DNA of 64,000 nucleotides from Ignavibacteriota bacterium (GTDB taxonomy: Bacteria; Bacteroidota; Ignavibacteria; Palsa-1295). Below are positions 56,301-64,000 of the stretch, in pieces. The position numbers and the translations under genes are program-made. Position 1 is the stretch's first letter; each line of letters starts with the position of its first letter. The notes beneath the pieces are model-generated. The model saw only the letters and a program-made list of their open reading frames with translations. It was not told the DNA's origin and ran no database searches. Where the stretch lies: the NCBI GenBank assembly GCA_003151825.1, contig PLYO01000041.1:1-64000 (forward strand), read 5' to 3'.

Positions 56301-57611
56301 GATGACATGCGGCATGGCCCCGTTGCCGATCAGGACGACGGTGTCCACTTTTCCTTCCCCGTCCGTGATAATGGCTTTTGCCTCGTAAAATTGCGCGGCC
56401 GCCGGGGTAAATTGAAATGGAATTAGCATATTCTCAAAAGGAGGATCGCTGCCGGGCGTGTGGAAGTTCGTTGCAAAAATGTTGCTGCCGGTTCCGGGCA
56501 TAGGGACGATCGAAATGGAATCAATGAGATAAGCCGCTGACCCCGAATTCCAGGCGCTCGCGCTTTGCAAGGAGGATGATCCCACGCGGACGGTTCCGAA
56601 ATCGATCGTGTCCGGCCCGATCGATCCATTCGGCGCGGCACTGAGGCCGCTCAGGACGATAGGGAATATGTGTTGGCAGCCGGTGTTGGTGCAGTGAATG
56701 TGGAGCGTAGCGGAGCTAGTCACATTAGGTATGGGAGGCGCATAGGAAACCTCGAACTCATTGGTGGAAACCGAATCGAGCGCGAAGGGATAGCCCCGCT
56801 GAGAAATGAGGCTAAAGTTGGAAGCTTGAGGTCCATCGATCCACACGCTGTCGATCAGGAGCGGGTCGAGTCCATAGCTCGCAATCGAATCGAGCAGGTG
56901 GCGAACCTGGCCGACATTCGTCTTCAGGAACGAAAGCGTGTCGTGCTGAATGGAAATGCCGGCAGTGAAACGCGCGCTCCGAATGGTAATTCCGCCGGTG
57001 GCATTTTTATATTGGGAGCCATCGGGGTAGGTGTTGAGCTGGTTATAGACTCGGAAATAAAAAAGGCTGCCGTCGCCAGGATACACCACGCTATATTCAT
57101 GATTGGGCTGATAGCTGTTCTCATCAACGTGAAGCGAATCGGAGGTCGCAAAAGCGTTGTTGTGGTTATTTATCTGGAGATAGACCTGATAATTCGTGCC
57201 ATTCCACGTTGGGGGATTTGCCAGCGGGTGTGGTGGAGGCGAGACTGGATCGCTGAACAGGTAGCGCGCATCGAACCCGGTCGAGACCTGCCATGGGAAG
57301 ACTCCGAAGGTCCCGCTGAAATAAAACTTCGTCGAGATACAACCTGCAGTGTAAGCAAACCCGGTATTGCCATTCATGCTGCGAGCAGAAATGAAAGTAG
57401 TGTCGCGCGGAGTGGTCGTTCTCCATTGCTGTGCATGGGCGGTATTCGCGCCGAGGGCGCATACGGCGAGGGCGCATACGGCGAGGGCAACCGCGAGGGC
57501 TGCCGTGCCGAAGGTAACCGGGAAATACCGTAATTTCGTGCTGCGCCCGCGCCTCTCACGAATGAAATTCATTCTTATGGTGTGGCTAACGCTTCTCGTC
57601 GTTCGTTTCAT
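53310..57611 (-). CDS. Giant secreted protein with choice-of-anchor-D/ASPM-SPD-2-like repeats and T9SS sorting domain
   Basis: Repeated FGKVRVGSS.../DTVNFGTV... units; C-terminal TIVTIRLLDPTGREVLRPIDHQAFAQGRYETTIDATSLTPGIYFYEFQ. Confidence 0.88.
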   Translation of the reverse strand: MKRTTRSVSHTIRMNFIRERRGRSTKLRYFPVTFGTAALAVALAVCALAVCALGANTAHAQQWRTTTPRDTTFISARSMNGNTGFAYTAGCISTKFYFSGTFGVFPWQVSTGFDARYLFSDPVSPPPHPLANPPTWNGTNYQVYLQINNHNNAFATSDSLHVDENSYQPNHEYSVVYPGDGSLFYFRVYNQLNTYPDGSQYKNATGGITIRSARFTAGISIQHDTLSFLKTNVGQVRHLLDSIASYGLDPLLIDSVWIDGPQASNFSLISQRGYPFALDSVSTNEFEVSYAPPIPNVTSSATLHIHCTNTGCQHIFPIVLSGLSAAPNGSIGPDTIDFGTVRVGSSSLQSASAWNSGSAAYLIDSISIVPMPGTGSNIFATNFHTPGSDPPFENMLIPFQFTPAAAQFYEAKAIITDGEGKVDTVVLIGNGAMPHVIASDSALVFGSLFTNDDTVLFDTISNIGNWTAHVVRAGLGCADTSDFSFDPSDTSFYLDAGASRIYGITFRPVTTIDASLDACLKFYSDDGSQPVIVQLSGVEKQRQVKYDTNIINFGRVKVGDSLELSVGVDNASPSNVSFNYQFVQAVPRPGPLEFQLIGTDSTTFNLGTNSLHFVFQPTVHSPAGAWIHMQCYNGQVDSIYMYGFGAVAQPVFTPPIVGYGICKDSEKYYGSTVLTDTGDYPLDICSMDVVGPYSSEFTLLSPKYFPDTVADSGAGSLAIGFTFMTNAHTGGVHWATLEIHYCDGSMDTVLLEATEATESIQFCSHIPIDFGKVRVGSSRNTGVCFGNNEGIDQTIGRVWITLNGEPFYPRDKTASVPANGTYYDTVVFTPPFRSHFSGWLHGGGGAMIEDSVPISGIGAQSVPVLSADTMNFGKVTLLNTSNPMTLTLRDTGDWPLAVELQKIGDSDSEFTVVVVRTGDTVDPIAEDSVAIGDSSTYSVTFTPRLPKLPDHEAKLIFHYDDGTVDTVILIGKDRAGFLAFDRDTINFGVVRVGTPPPDSTLLLINTSDTVLTATQINEPQSPFSAIPAAPPIRVGSDSSQPVQISFAPKVIGPVQSVITGKGYPFSDSIRNSVVLVGIGAAPVPKLSVDTLNFDTVALGRSITRSFSLSNLGNWPLTVSYVGVTGPNKNDFTPTPIIPANTTIDTNGMATYSVTFTASQPLQLQSTPRIGYIVWTLDDGSTDTLVLIANDVPPLHVQIGFPHAYWGRPGDKIAAELDLQSVIPDTLGINHFSGTITFDPTMVDFKEVGPGNLDQKDSATFTVRPGAIHYDIYSDSSEFTTPGSLINLMFQLHTNLQEGASSPLLGFDTIPGNQEVIASDASTTIFLDSICGTIHLLDGGEPIANFIEQNVPNPFGIGSSSTTLPFSVDADNTIVTIRLLDPTGREVLRPIDHQAFAQGRYETTIDATSLTPGIYFYEFQANGEPPQMLKMAKE

Positions 57612-57681
57612 AATACAAACCAGCTTTTAACAGACAAGAATGTAAGTCTATTCATTCCCATCCATCGATGTGTTGTGTTCC

Positions 57682-57847
57682 GCATCGCCGGGGCGATGCA
57701 CGCATCGTTGCCGATGCGGGTAGCCTCGGGGCGGAGGCTAACGGAGTGAAGTCGAGCGCGAGCACTTCAAAGTGTTTAGTGCTCACCGCATGGGCATGCG
57801 GATCGTCGAAGAAGTGAGTTAGCGGTTTTTCGCGGGGCATCCGCGAA
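57682..57847. other. Cluster of six consecutive stem-loops; candidate structured RNA or repeat cluster
   Basis: Stems at 57682-57699, 57701-57718, 57721-57740, 57760-57784, 57786-57801, 57829-57847. Confidence 0.5.
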
Positions 57848-58432
57848 GTACCAAAACATAGAGGGGCGGCAATTCTCGTTTTTCGCTGCGCGCGTCGTTG
57901 GGCTTTTAGCGCAATGAAAAACTGAAACCCCGCAAACCGGGAGCATACATAGGCGGTTCCAACCAAATTGACGATTGGGGTTTTAGGGATCAGAAAGTTG
58001 GCATTGTGGGGAAATATGGGGCAAAAATTCGGGTATTTTTAAGCCAAATACCGTTTTTCATGGGAGCCCTCGAAAAATTGATTAATTTCGCATCCCTATT
58101 TCTGCTTTCTACCCCATCCTTCGTTTTGACGCTACCCAAAGTACACCCCGAGGAACCCCGATCGCCGAGCGTGAACCAATTCCATGACACGGCGTTCACA
58201 ATGCACCGCTTTTCCCCGCGCGGAAGAATTTCGTCTCCCTGGTGCGATGCGCGAGACGTTAGAAATGTCGCCGCGATAGGAATGTTCGAGGTCCCAAACG
58301 GGACGGTTTGATGATGACGCTTTTTATTAATTGTTACACTCTATCGGTTTTTTGAGTTGCCCCGGAAAAACAGCATGGGGCGCTCGGCCGAAGGGAGTTT
58401 TTTTACATTACGTGACTGAAGATCAAAATAGC

Positions 58433-61006
58433 ATGAAGGTTCGCATTTTACTCCAAAAACTTTTTATTCTAACCCTGCTCCTCACGATCGGAGCCACCCG
58501 AACGCCGAGCGCGATGGCCGCGTCCGGTGGCACGCCCGGCGTAGCCGATTCCGTGGCCGCCAAGCTCGTTCCCAAGCCGCCGGTCAACCCCGATAGCGGC
58601 AAGAGCGCGTTTGCAAAGCTCGTCGTCAAAAACCTGGGGCAACAGGTGAATTCGAAAGGCAACGATTTCGCACCGACCGTCACCGCCGATGGCCGTACCA
58701 TGTTTTTTGTCTCTGATCGCCCGGGGGGATTGGGCTATCAGGACTTTTGGGAAACGAATAGTCCAGAAAACAACGACACGACGTGGGGTCCACCCTTCGA
58801 TGTGACGGAAATTAATTCCGATCAGGCTGATGGTGCTGCGTCTATTGCTGCCGACGGTCAAACAATTTATTTTGCCTCGAATCGGCAAACGACCGTCGCT
58901 AACGATGTGAATATCTGGGTTGCGACTCTCGATGGCATCCATTGGAAGAATGTGCATGAGGTCGGCGCTCCCATTAATACGACGTGGTGGGAATCACAAC
59001 CCGCGATCTCGCCAGATGGTAAGAAGCTCTTCTTCGCCTCTAATCGTCCGGGAAGAATTGGCTCCGAGGACAAGGAGAATGTGGATATTTTCGTTAGTCA
59101 TCAACTCCCCGACGGCCGGTGGACGGAGCCCGTGAACCTCGGTTCAAAGATCAATTCTAAATATTACGAAGGATCGCCATTCATGGCTGCGGACGGTACA
59201 ACGCTTTATTTTGCGTCCGATAACCCCAATCTCGATCCGAATGAGCCAGGCCTCGGAGGTTACGATATTTATCAGTCCGAATGGAAGGGACCTTCCGATA
59301 CCGACTGGACTACTCCTACACGGCTTCCGCCACCGATCAATTCGCCTTCCGACGACTTTTTTCTGACCGTTCCGGCATCCGGCAATGTATTATTTTTTAG
59401 TAGCAATCGGTCGGGGGGCAGCGGCGGATTCGACCTCTATCTTGCCACGAACCCACCCGCGCCGAAGCCAACGCTCGTGCTGCATGGCCGTGCCTTCGAT
59501 GTCAATGACCAGACGAATCTGGCCGCGCACGTCGTCATCATCGAAGCACGCACGAAGGATACGATATATGACAAGCTTACCAACAGCGCCACGGGCGAGT
59601 ATCTTGCTATCCTCCCGAGCGACGCCGATGGCAATCTCGGCGGCACCTATATTATCAGCGCCACCGAATCCAACCACTTCCCCTACCCACCGACGCAGGA
59701 AGTGATTGCGCTGCGTAACGACACCTCGCGCAGCGTCACTCACGACATCCCGATGAATAACGAGGTGCCACCCGTCATCCATTGGGTGACGCAGACCCCG
59801 CAGCTCTTGACGGAGAAGCCATCGCTTTTCCCGAATTTCAAGGGCGTCATTATTCGCGAGCAAAAGACGATCGAGCTGTTCGCGCTGCTCCCGATGGTTT
59901 TTTACGACGCCGGAATCGGCGTGCTTCCTTCGCGGTATATGCTCTTTACCAGCCCGCAGCAGACACAAGGATTCACCGAGGACACCATCACCGGCACCCT
60001 GACCGCTTATTATAATTATTTGAACATCATCGGCCTTAGGATGCGGAATAATCCCGATACGAAGATCGGCCTTACGGGCACGAACTCGCAGGATACCGAG
60101 GTGGAGATGTCGCTTGATCTTTCGCGGCAGCGTGCGGAGTCGGTCAAGAAGTATTTGGTCGAGATTTGGGGGATTCAGCCCGAGCGTATTTCCGTCGAAG
60201 CGCGGAAACTGCCGGAAAGCCCCACGCTCCCGACCACACCCGAAGGAATCTCTGAGAATCGACGTGTCGAGCTTTCGAGCGATTCCTGGGAGATCATTCA
60301 TCCCGTGCTTCACAACAGTAATGTCAGGCGCCCGGACGCGCCGACCGGCGGGTTTACATGGGAAAATGGCCTTCGGGACGCAGTTATCCAAAAGCGCGAT
60401 CTGATTATCTCGTATCATGGCAAGCCATGGTCAACCATCTCCGATCTCGGCCCGCTTTCCACAACGACATTCAACGGATTTAACTGGCGTTCCGCCGAAG
60501 GCAACAAGCTGCCGGACGGCGAGGACAAAATGTCCGTTCAGTTGAAAGTCACCGATAAGAATGGCCGCGAGGTGCTCTCGAATTCCGATCCCATTGATGT
60601 TCGTCAGTTTTCCGTTAGCAATATCGTCGCCGAGCATTTAGCCGATAAAACGCGCGAGACCTACAATCTCATTCTTTTCACGTACAATAAGTCCGACATG
60701 GGCAAGTGGAATCATAAGATTTTGGACTCGTATGTCTATAGCCGCGTCCAGCCGAATTCGGATGTTTCCGTTGGTGGATACACCGATATTCTCGGAACGG
60801 AAGATTACAATACGAAGCTTTCGACGAACCGCGCCAATGCCGTTCGGGCAGACATTGCCGGCCATATCAAGGGGCGCGTCAAGTCGCTGGTGGCACATGG
60901 CTATGGAAAAACCCAGCCGCTTTATCCGAACGACCTGCCCGAAGGCCGCTATTATAATCGGACGGTACAGGTTCTTGTAGAAACCCCACTTGACTCGAAC
61001 CCATAG
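58433..61006 (+). CDS. PD40 / OmpA-domain outer-membrane protein with two OmpA-like segments
   Basis: TADGRTMFFVSDRPGGLGYQDFW repeats; LSLDLSRQRAESVKKYLVEIWGI and VGGYTDILGTEDYNTKLSTNRANAV; start trimmed from 58331. Confidence 0.85.
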   Translation: MKVRILLQKLFILTLLLTIGATRTPSAMAASGGTPGVADSVAAKLVPKPPVNPDSGKSAFAKLVVKNLGQQVNSKGNDFAPTVTADGRTMFFVSDRPGGLGYQDFWETNSPENNDTTWGPPFDVTEINSDQADGAASIAADGQTIYFASNRQTTVANDVNIWVATLDGIHWKNVHEVGAPINTTWWESQPAISPDGKKLFFASNRPGRIGSEDKENVDIFVSHQLPDGRWTEPVNLGSKINSKYYEGSPFMAADGTTLYFASDNPNLDPNEPGLGGYDIYQSEWKGPSDTDWTTPTRLPPPINSPSDDFFLTVPASGNVLFFSSNRSGGSGGFDLYLATNPPAPKPTLVLHGRAFDVNDQTNLAAHVVIIEARTKDTIYDKLTNSATGEYLAILPSDADGNLGGTYIISATESNHFPYPPTQEVIALRNDTSRSVTHDIPMNNEVPPVIHWVTQTPQLLTEKPSLFPNFKGVIIREQKTIELFALLPMVFYDAGIGVLPSRYMLFTSPQQTQGFTEDTITGTLTAYYNYLNIIGLRMRNNPDTKIGLTGTNSQDTEVEMSLDLSRQRAESVKKYLVEIWGIQPERISVEARKLPESPTLPTTPEGISENRRVELSSDSWEIIHPVLHNSNVRRPDAPTGGFTWENGLRDAVIQKRDLIISYHGKPWSTISDLGPLSTTTFNGFNWRSAEGNKLPDGEDKMSVQLKVTDKNGREVLSNSDPIDVRQFSVSNIVAEHLADKTRETYNLILFTYNKSDMGKWNHKILDSYVYSRVQPNSDVSVGGYTDILGTEDYNTKLSTNRANAVRADIAGHIKGRVKSLVAHGYGKTQPLYPNDLPEGRYYNRTVQVLVETPLDSNP

Positions 61007-61090
61007 AAAAGATAATGAAAAAGCGATAAATTAGCCTTTTTTACAGCAGTTCATGAAAACTCTGAAAATCAAGTTTAATTATTCATAATT

Positions 61091-61124
61091 TTTTTTTGTA
61101 ACCCGAGCGACCTTGTGCGTTTTA
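61091..61124 (+). promoter_or_regulatory. Second copy of conserved upstream motif TTTTTTTGTAACCCGAGCGACCTTGTGCGTTTTA
   Basis: 33/34 identical to 11558-11591. Confidence 0.6.
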
Positions 61125-61331
61125 AATATATGGGGGAATCGGTTTTAGGATCGGGACCCCGATGAACCGAACTCCTGGTGAACGGAACTTAGGATACGAA
61201 GGATGAGATATACTATCGCGGAAGCCTTCGAATCTTAAAGCCGTCCGGATGAGCGAGGAATACGTTTTACTAACCGCTTCTTTTTCTAACTTTCTGCTTT
61301 TTTTCAATTCGTTTCTAATTTAAGCAAGATC

Positions 61332-64000
61332 ATGACACATTCAGACTCTTTCGTTTCTTCCAAATCGCCGGCGATGCATATGGTATTACGGGCGCTCTTG
61401 GCCGTCTTCTTTGCGGCAGTGCTCGTTTCGAGCGGCGGCCCCTCTGCCAGGGCGCAGGGCTCGCTCATTCACCATGTAATTACCACTCAGAAGCTGCACC
61501 AGAACCCTATGGGCCGCGATTTTTGGTACACCCCGATGTCGAACTACTGGGGCGAGGACCTTGGCGGGAAATACATTCGGCTCTATATTACCGCTGCAAA
61601 AAACACGACCGCCTTCGTTGTGTCGGAGGGTCAAACGGCCGCCGTGCCGATCCAAGCCTATAAGGTCGGGAGCTTCAAGGTCCCCGAGTTTTGGGAGATA
61701 GAGTCGAGCGGTATCCCGGAACAGAAGGTCATCCACATCTATTCGAACGATGCCGACCTGACGTGCTACGAGATGTCCCATAATCCCTACACCTCCGATG
61801 GGTCCTATATCATTCCTACGATCGGATGGGGCACGGATTATGTGGTCGCCGCGTATGGGTCGCTCTTCGAAGGCGCCACCGGCGGTTACGTCTATGACCT
61901 TCCCTCCACGATGGTCGTCGTGGCGGATCAGGACAACACCACGGTCACGATTACCCCCTCGTGCGATTGCCGCCAGTGCATGAACGGAAGCCCAAATGGA
62001 AATGCCCAGGCCAACGTCGTGGTCTTCCCGCAGGGATCGCCTCAAACGTTCACGCTCAATCGCGGGTGGGCCGTGGAGCTCCTGCCTATATGGGCAACCG
62101 GTCCGGACAATTTCGACCTGACGGGAACCATCGTTCATGCCAGTGTGCCGGTCGGCGTGGAAGGCGGCTCGGTCTGCCCGAATATCCCGGACGAGTTCCC
62201 TTATTGCGATCACGTCGAGGACATGATGCCTCCGACCCGTACCTGGGCCGAAACCTACTATACGACGAGCTTCGCTGCGCCGCCCAACAAGCCCACTCAT
62301 GATTATGCTCGTTATTTATTCATTGCGTCCCAGCCAAATCAGACCATTTACCGTCACGATTGCGCGACGGGCGATCATACCGAGTGCCAGATCTCCAATC
62401 AATATGGCTTCTATTGGGACGAATTGGAGCAAGGGCAAAAGTTCTGGAGCGACGCGCCGTTCTCCCTAACTTCCTACATCAATAGCGCGAGCTACCCCGA
62501 TATGAATAACGGCGTGGGCGACCCGGCGGAGGTCGTGATCAATCCCCGCGAGCAATTTAGCGACACGATCATCTTTCAGACGCCGCAAAGTATCGGTAAT
62601 ATCATACCCTATACTAATTACTGCAATATTATCGTCAATGTAAAAGACGCGGGTCGCGTACTCTTCGATAACAAAAAGGTCACTGGCATTCCCTCTCAGT
62701 GTATCGATGGGAGCTGGGAGATTTTTACCATTACAGGTATCGCGCCGGGAACGCACACCATCTATGGCAGCGATTCCGGCGTCGGGTGCTATATCTATGG
62801 TTACGGCTATGACGAGTCCTACGCCTGGACGGGTTCCTTCGGAACGGCTACGTACCACTCGCCGGATACCATACCGCCCGTCGCCGACACGTCGGGGCAC
62901 TGCTATCAGTCGTTCGTCCATCTGACCGATTCCGGGTTTCTGCCCGGTGGCGTGGACAAGCAGAGCGGGCTCCAGTCGATCGCGATCGACTCCGTCTATA
63001 ACATGTCCTACTTACTCGATCCGGACTGGCTCGATGGCCGGGGGGTCGATTCGGGTGGCTACGGCATGTTCGTCGTCGATCCAACCAAGCCGGCGATACT
63101 CATCGTCAATGTGTTCGATGCCGCCGGAAACGAGACGACCATCACCAGCACCTACCAGCCGCAAGTGGCCGAAATCGTGCCGCCGCTAAACAATCTTGGG
63201 GTTTACAACAACGGCAGCCCACCGAATATCGGCTGGGATACCCTCATCAATTTAGGGACGACTCCGTTTAATATCGACTCACTTCAGCTGAAATATGGCA
63301 CCGCCGGATTCTCGCTACACAACGCCGCCGGCGGTCCCGTGGATAAATCTCCACTCGCGCCGAAAGACTCCAGTACGGGGCAGAGTGGGCGCAGGCTGAT
63401 TCAGATTCAATTCGTTGACCCCACTAACCAGAGTCAGGTCGATAGCATTATCTTTGGCGATTTTTGCGATTTACAGGTCGTCGCGGTCATCGGAAGCGGT
63501 GGCGCCCCGGACTTTGCCGTCACCAGCAATACGTGGCCTAACGTGCTCCTTACCAAGCCGGTGCCGACGTGCTATCAGGGTTCTGTCAGGATCGAAAACC
63601 TTTCGAAGAGTCCGATAACGATCGATTCGGCATCATGGCCGGACGGTCATTTCACGGCAGCACCCATCCAATTCCCTGTCACCGTTCCGCCTTCGCCTGC
63701 GAACGTTCCGATCAATATCACCTATTGCCCGGATAACGGTTCGCTGACCGTTCCCAACCGGACGCAGGGGAAATGGTATAGCCATGAAGTTCTCGAAGCC
63801 GATGGCAAGACCCCGAGCCCCCGGAATGACAGCTTAATCGGCTGGGCCATCTCGCCGAGCGAAACCTTCGGAAGCGACACGGTCATCGTGACCAACTGCA
63901 ACCAACAGGGCGATACGATTCCCATTACCTTCACGATTGCCGCGACGGGAACGAGCACGACTACCATCAAGCACGTCTATCAATCCGACACGACCGACTT
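61332..64000 (+). CDS. Large secreted protein with IgGFc-binding-like N-terminal region, 3' end outside window
   Basis: ORF open from ATG at 61332 to window edge: MTHSDSFVSSKSPAMHMVLRALLAVFFAAVLVSSGGPSARAQ...TAFVVSEGQTAAVPIQAYKVGSFKVP; absent from ORF track. Confidence 0.85.
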   Translation, partial: MTHSDSFVSSKSPAMHMVLRALLAVFFAAVLVSSGGPSARAQGSLIHHVITTQKLHQNPMGRDFWYTPMSNYWGEDLGGKYIRLYITAAKNTTAFVVSEGQTAAVPIQAYKVGSFKVPEFWEIESSGIPEQKVIHIYSNDADLTCYEMSHNPYTSDGSYIIPTIGWGTDYVVAAYGSLFEGATGGYVYDLPSTMVVVADQDNTTVTITPSCDCRQCMNGSPNGNAQANVVVFPQGSPQTFTLNRGWAVELLPIWATGPDNFDLTGTIVHASVPVGVEGGSVCPNIPDEFPYCDHVEDMMPPTRTWAETYYTTSFAAPPNKPTHDYARYLFIASQPNQTIYRHDCATGDHTECQISNQYGFYWDELEQGQKFWSDAPFSLTSYINSASYPDMNNGVGDPAEVVINPREQFSDTIIFQTPQSIGNIIPYTNYCNIIVNVKDAGRVLFDNKKVTGIPSQCIDGSWEIFTITGIAPGTHTIYGSDSGVGCYIYGYGYDESYAWTGSFGTATYHSPDTIPPVADTSGHCYQSFVHLTDSGFLPGGVDKQSGLQSIAIDSVYNMSYLLDPDWLDGRGVDSGGYGMFVVDPTKPAILIVNVFDAAGNETTITSTYQPQVAEIVPPLNNLGVYNNGSPPNIGWDTLINLGTTPFNIDSLQLKYGTAGFSLHNAAGGPVDKSPLAPKDSSTGQSGRRLIQIQFVDPTNQSQVDSIIFGDFCDLQVVAVIGSGGAPDFAVTSNTWPNVLLTKPVPTCYQGSVRIENLSKSPITIDSASWPDGHFTAAPIQFPVTVPPSPANVPINITYCPDNGSLTVPNRTQGKWYSHEVLEADGKTPSPRNDSLIGWAISPSETFGSDTVIVTNCNQQGDTIPITFTIAATGTSTTTIKHVYQSDTTD

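Noticed and set aside
57652-57966. 104-aa minus-strand ORF
   Set aside because: Lies over the stem-loop cluster; low-complexity RNA-like sequence explains it better than a protein
59390-60418. 342-aa minus-strand ORF opposite the PD40/OmpA gene
   Set aside because: Antisense shadow ORF
61386-62300. 304-aa minus-strand ORF at right end
   Set aside because: Antisense to the open 61332-64000 secreted-protein frame

Overview
64-kb chromosomal window from a Bacteroidota/Chlorobiota-type (FCB group) genome. The placement is inferred from type IX secretion (T9SS) C-terminal sorting domains and PD40/OmpA proteins. Housekeeping content: infA-rpmJ-rpsM-rpsK-rpsD-rpoA-rplQ, rplK-rplA, scpAB, topA, trpS, asnB, plsY-gpsA, an NrnA-type DHH phosphoesterase, kdsC, pepP, rluB. 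There are also several very large T9SS-type secreted proteins; one runs off the right edge and is missing from the ORF track. Accessory content: (1) a 2.39-kb IS1595-family element (25486-27878) with 29/30-bp inverted ends, an 8-bp target duplication TATAAATT, and a PIN-domain gene plus partner as cargo; (2) a TIR-domain gene beside it; (3) a minus-strand array at 19.4-21.6 kb in which a ~50-bp repeat encoding a signal-peptide-like micropeptide (M[LF]PKRLLALTLFAALA) precedes every nuclease-like/DUF2283 cargo cassette, often overlapping the cargo start codon; (4) a plus-strand DUF4258/DUF2283/YgiT-zinc-finger/VapBC/YoeB island at 45.8-49.9 kb with another copy of the micropeptide, two copies of a shared ~36-bp leader, and an orphan T9SS sorting-domain remnant at its far end. 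The most interesting idea is that T9SS-type gene ends (leader plus signal peptide, and C-terminal domain) act as landing or recombination sites for toxin-antitoxin-like cassettes. Other notable signals: several palindromic intergenic repeat families (some nested, one inserted in frame in the DHH gene, some supplying stop codons), a run of six consecutive perfect hairpins at 57.68-57.85 kb, and a 34-bp motif conserved upstream of two unrelated secreted-protein genes. No tRNA, rRNA or CRISPR was recognised. All calls are by eye; no database search was run.
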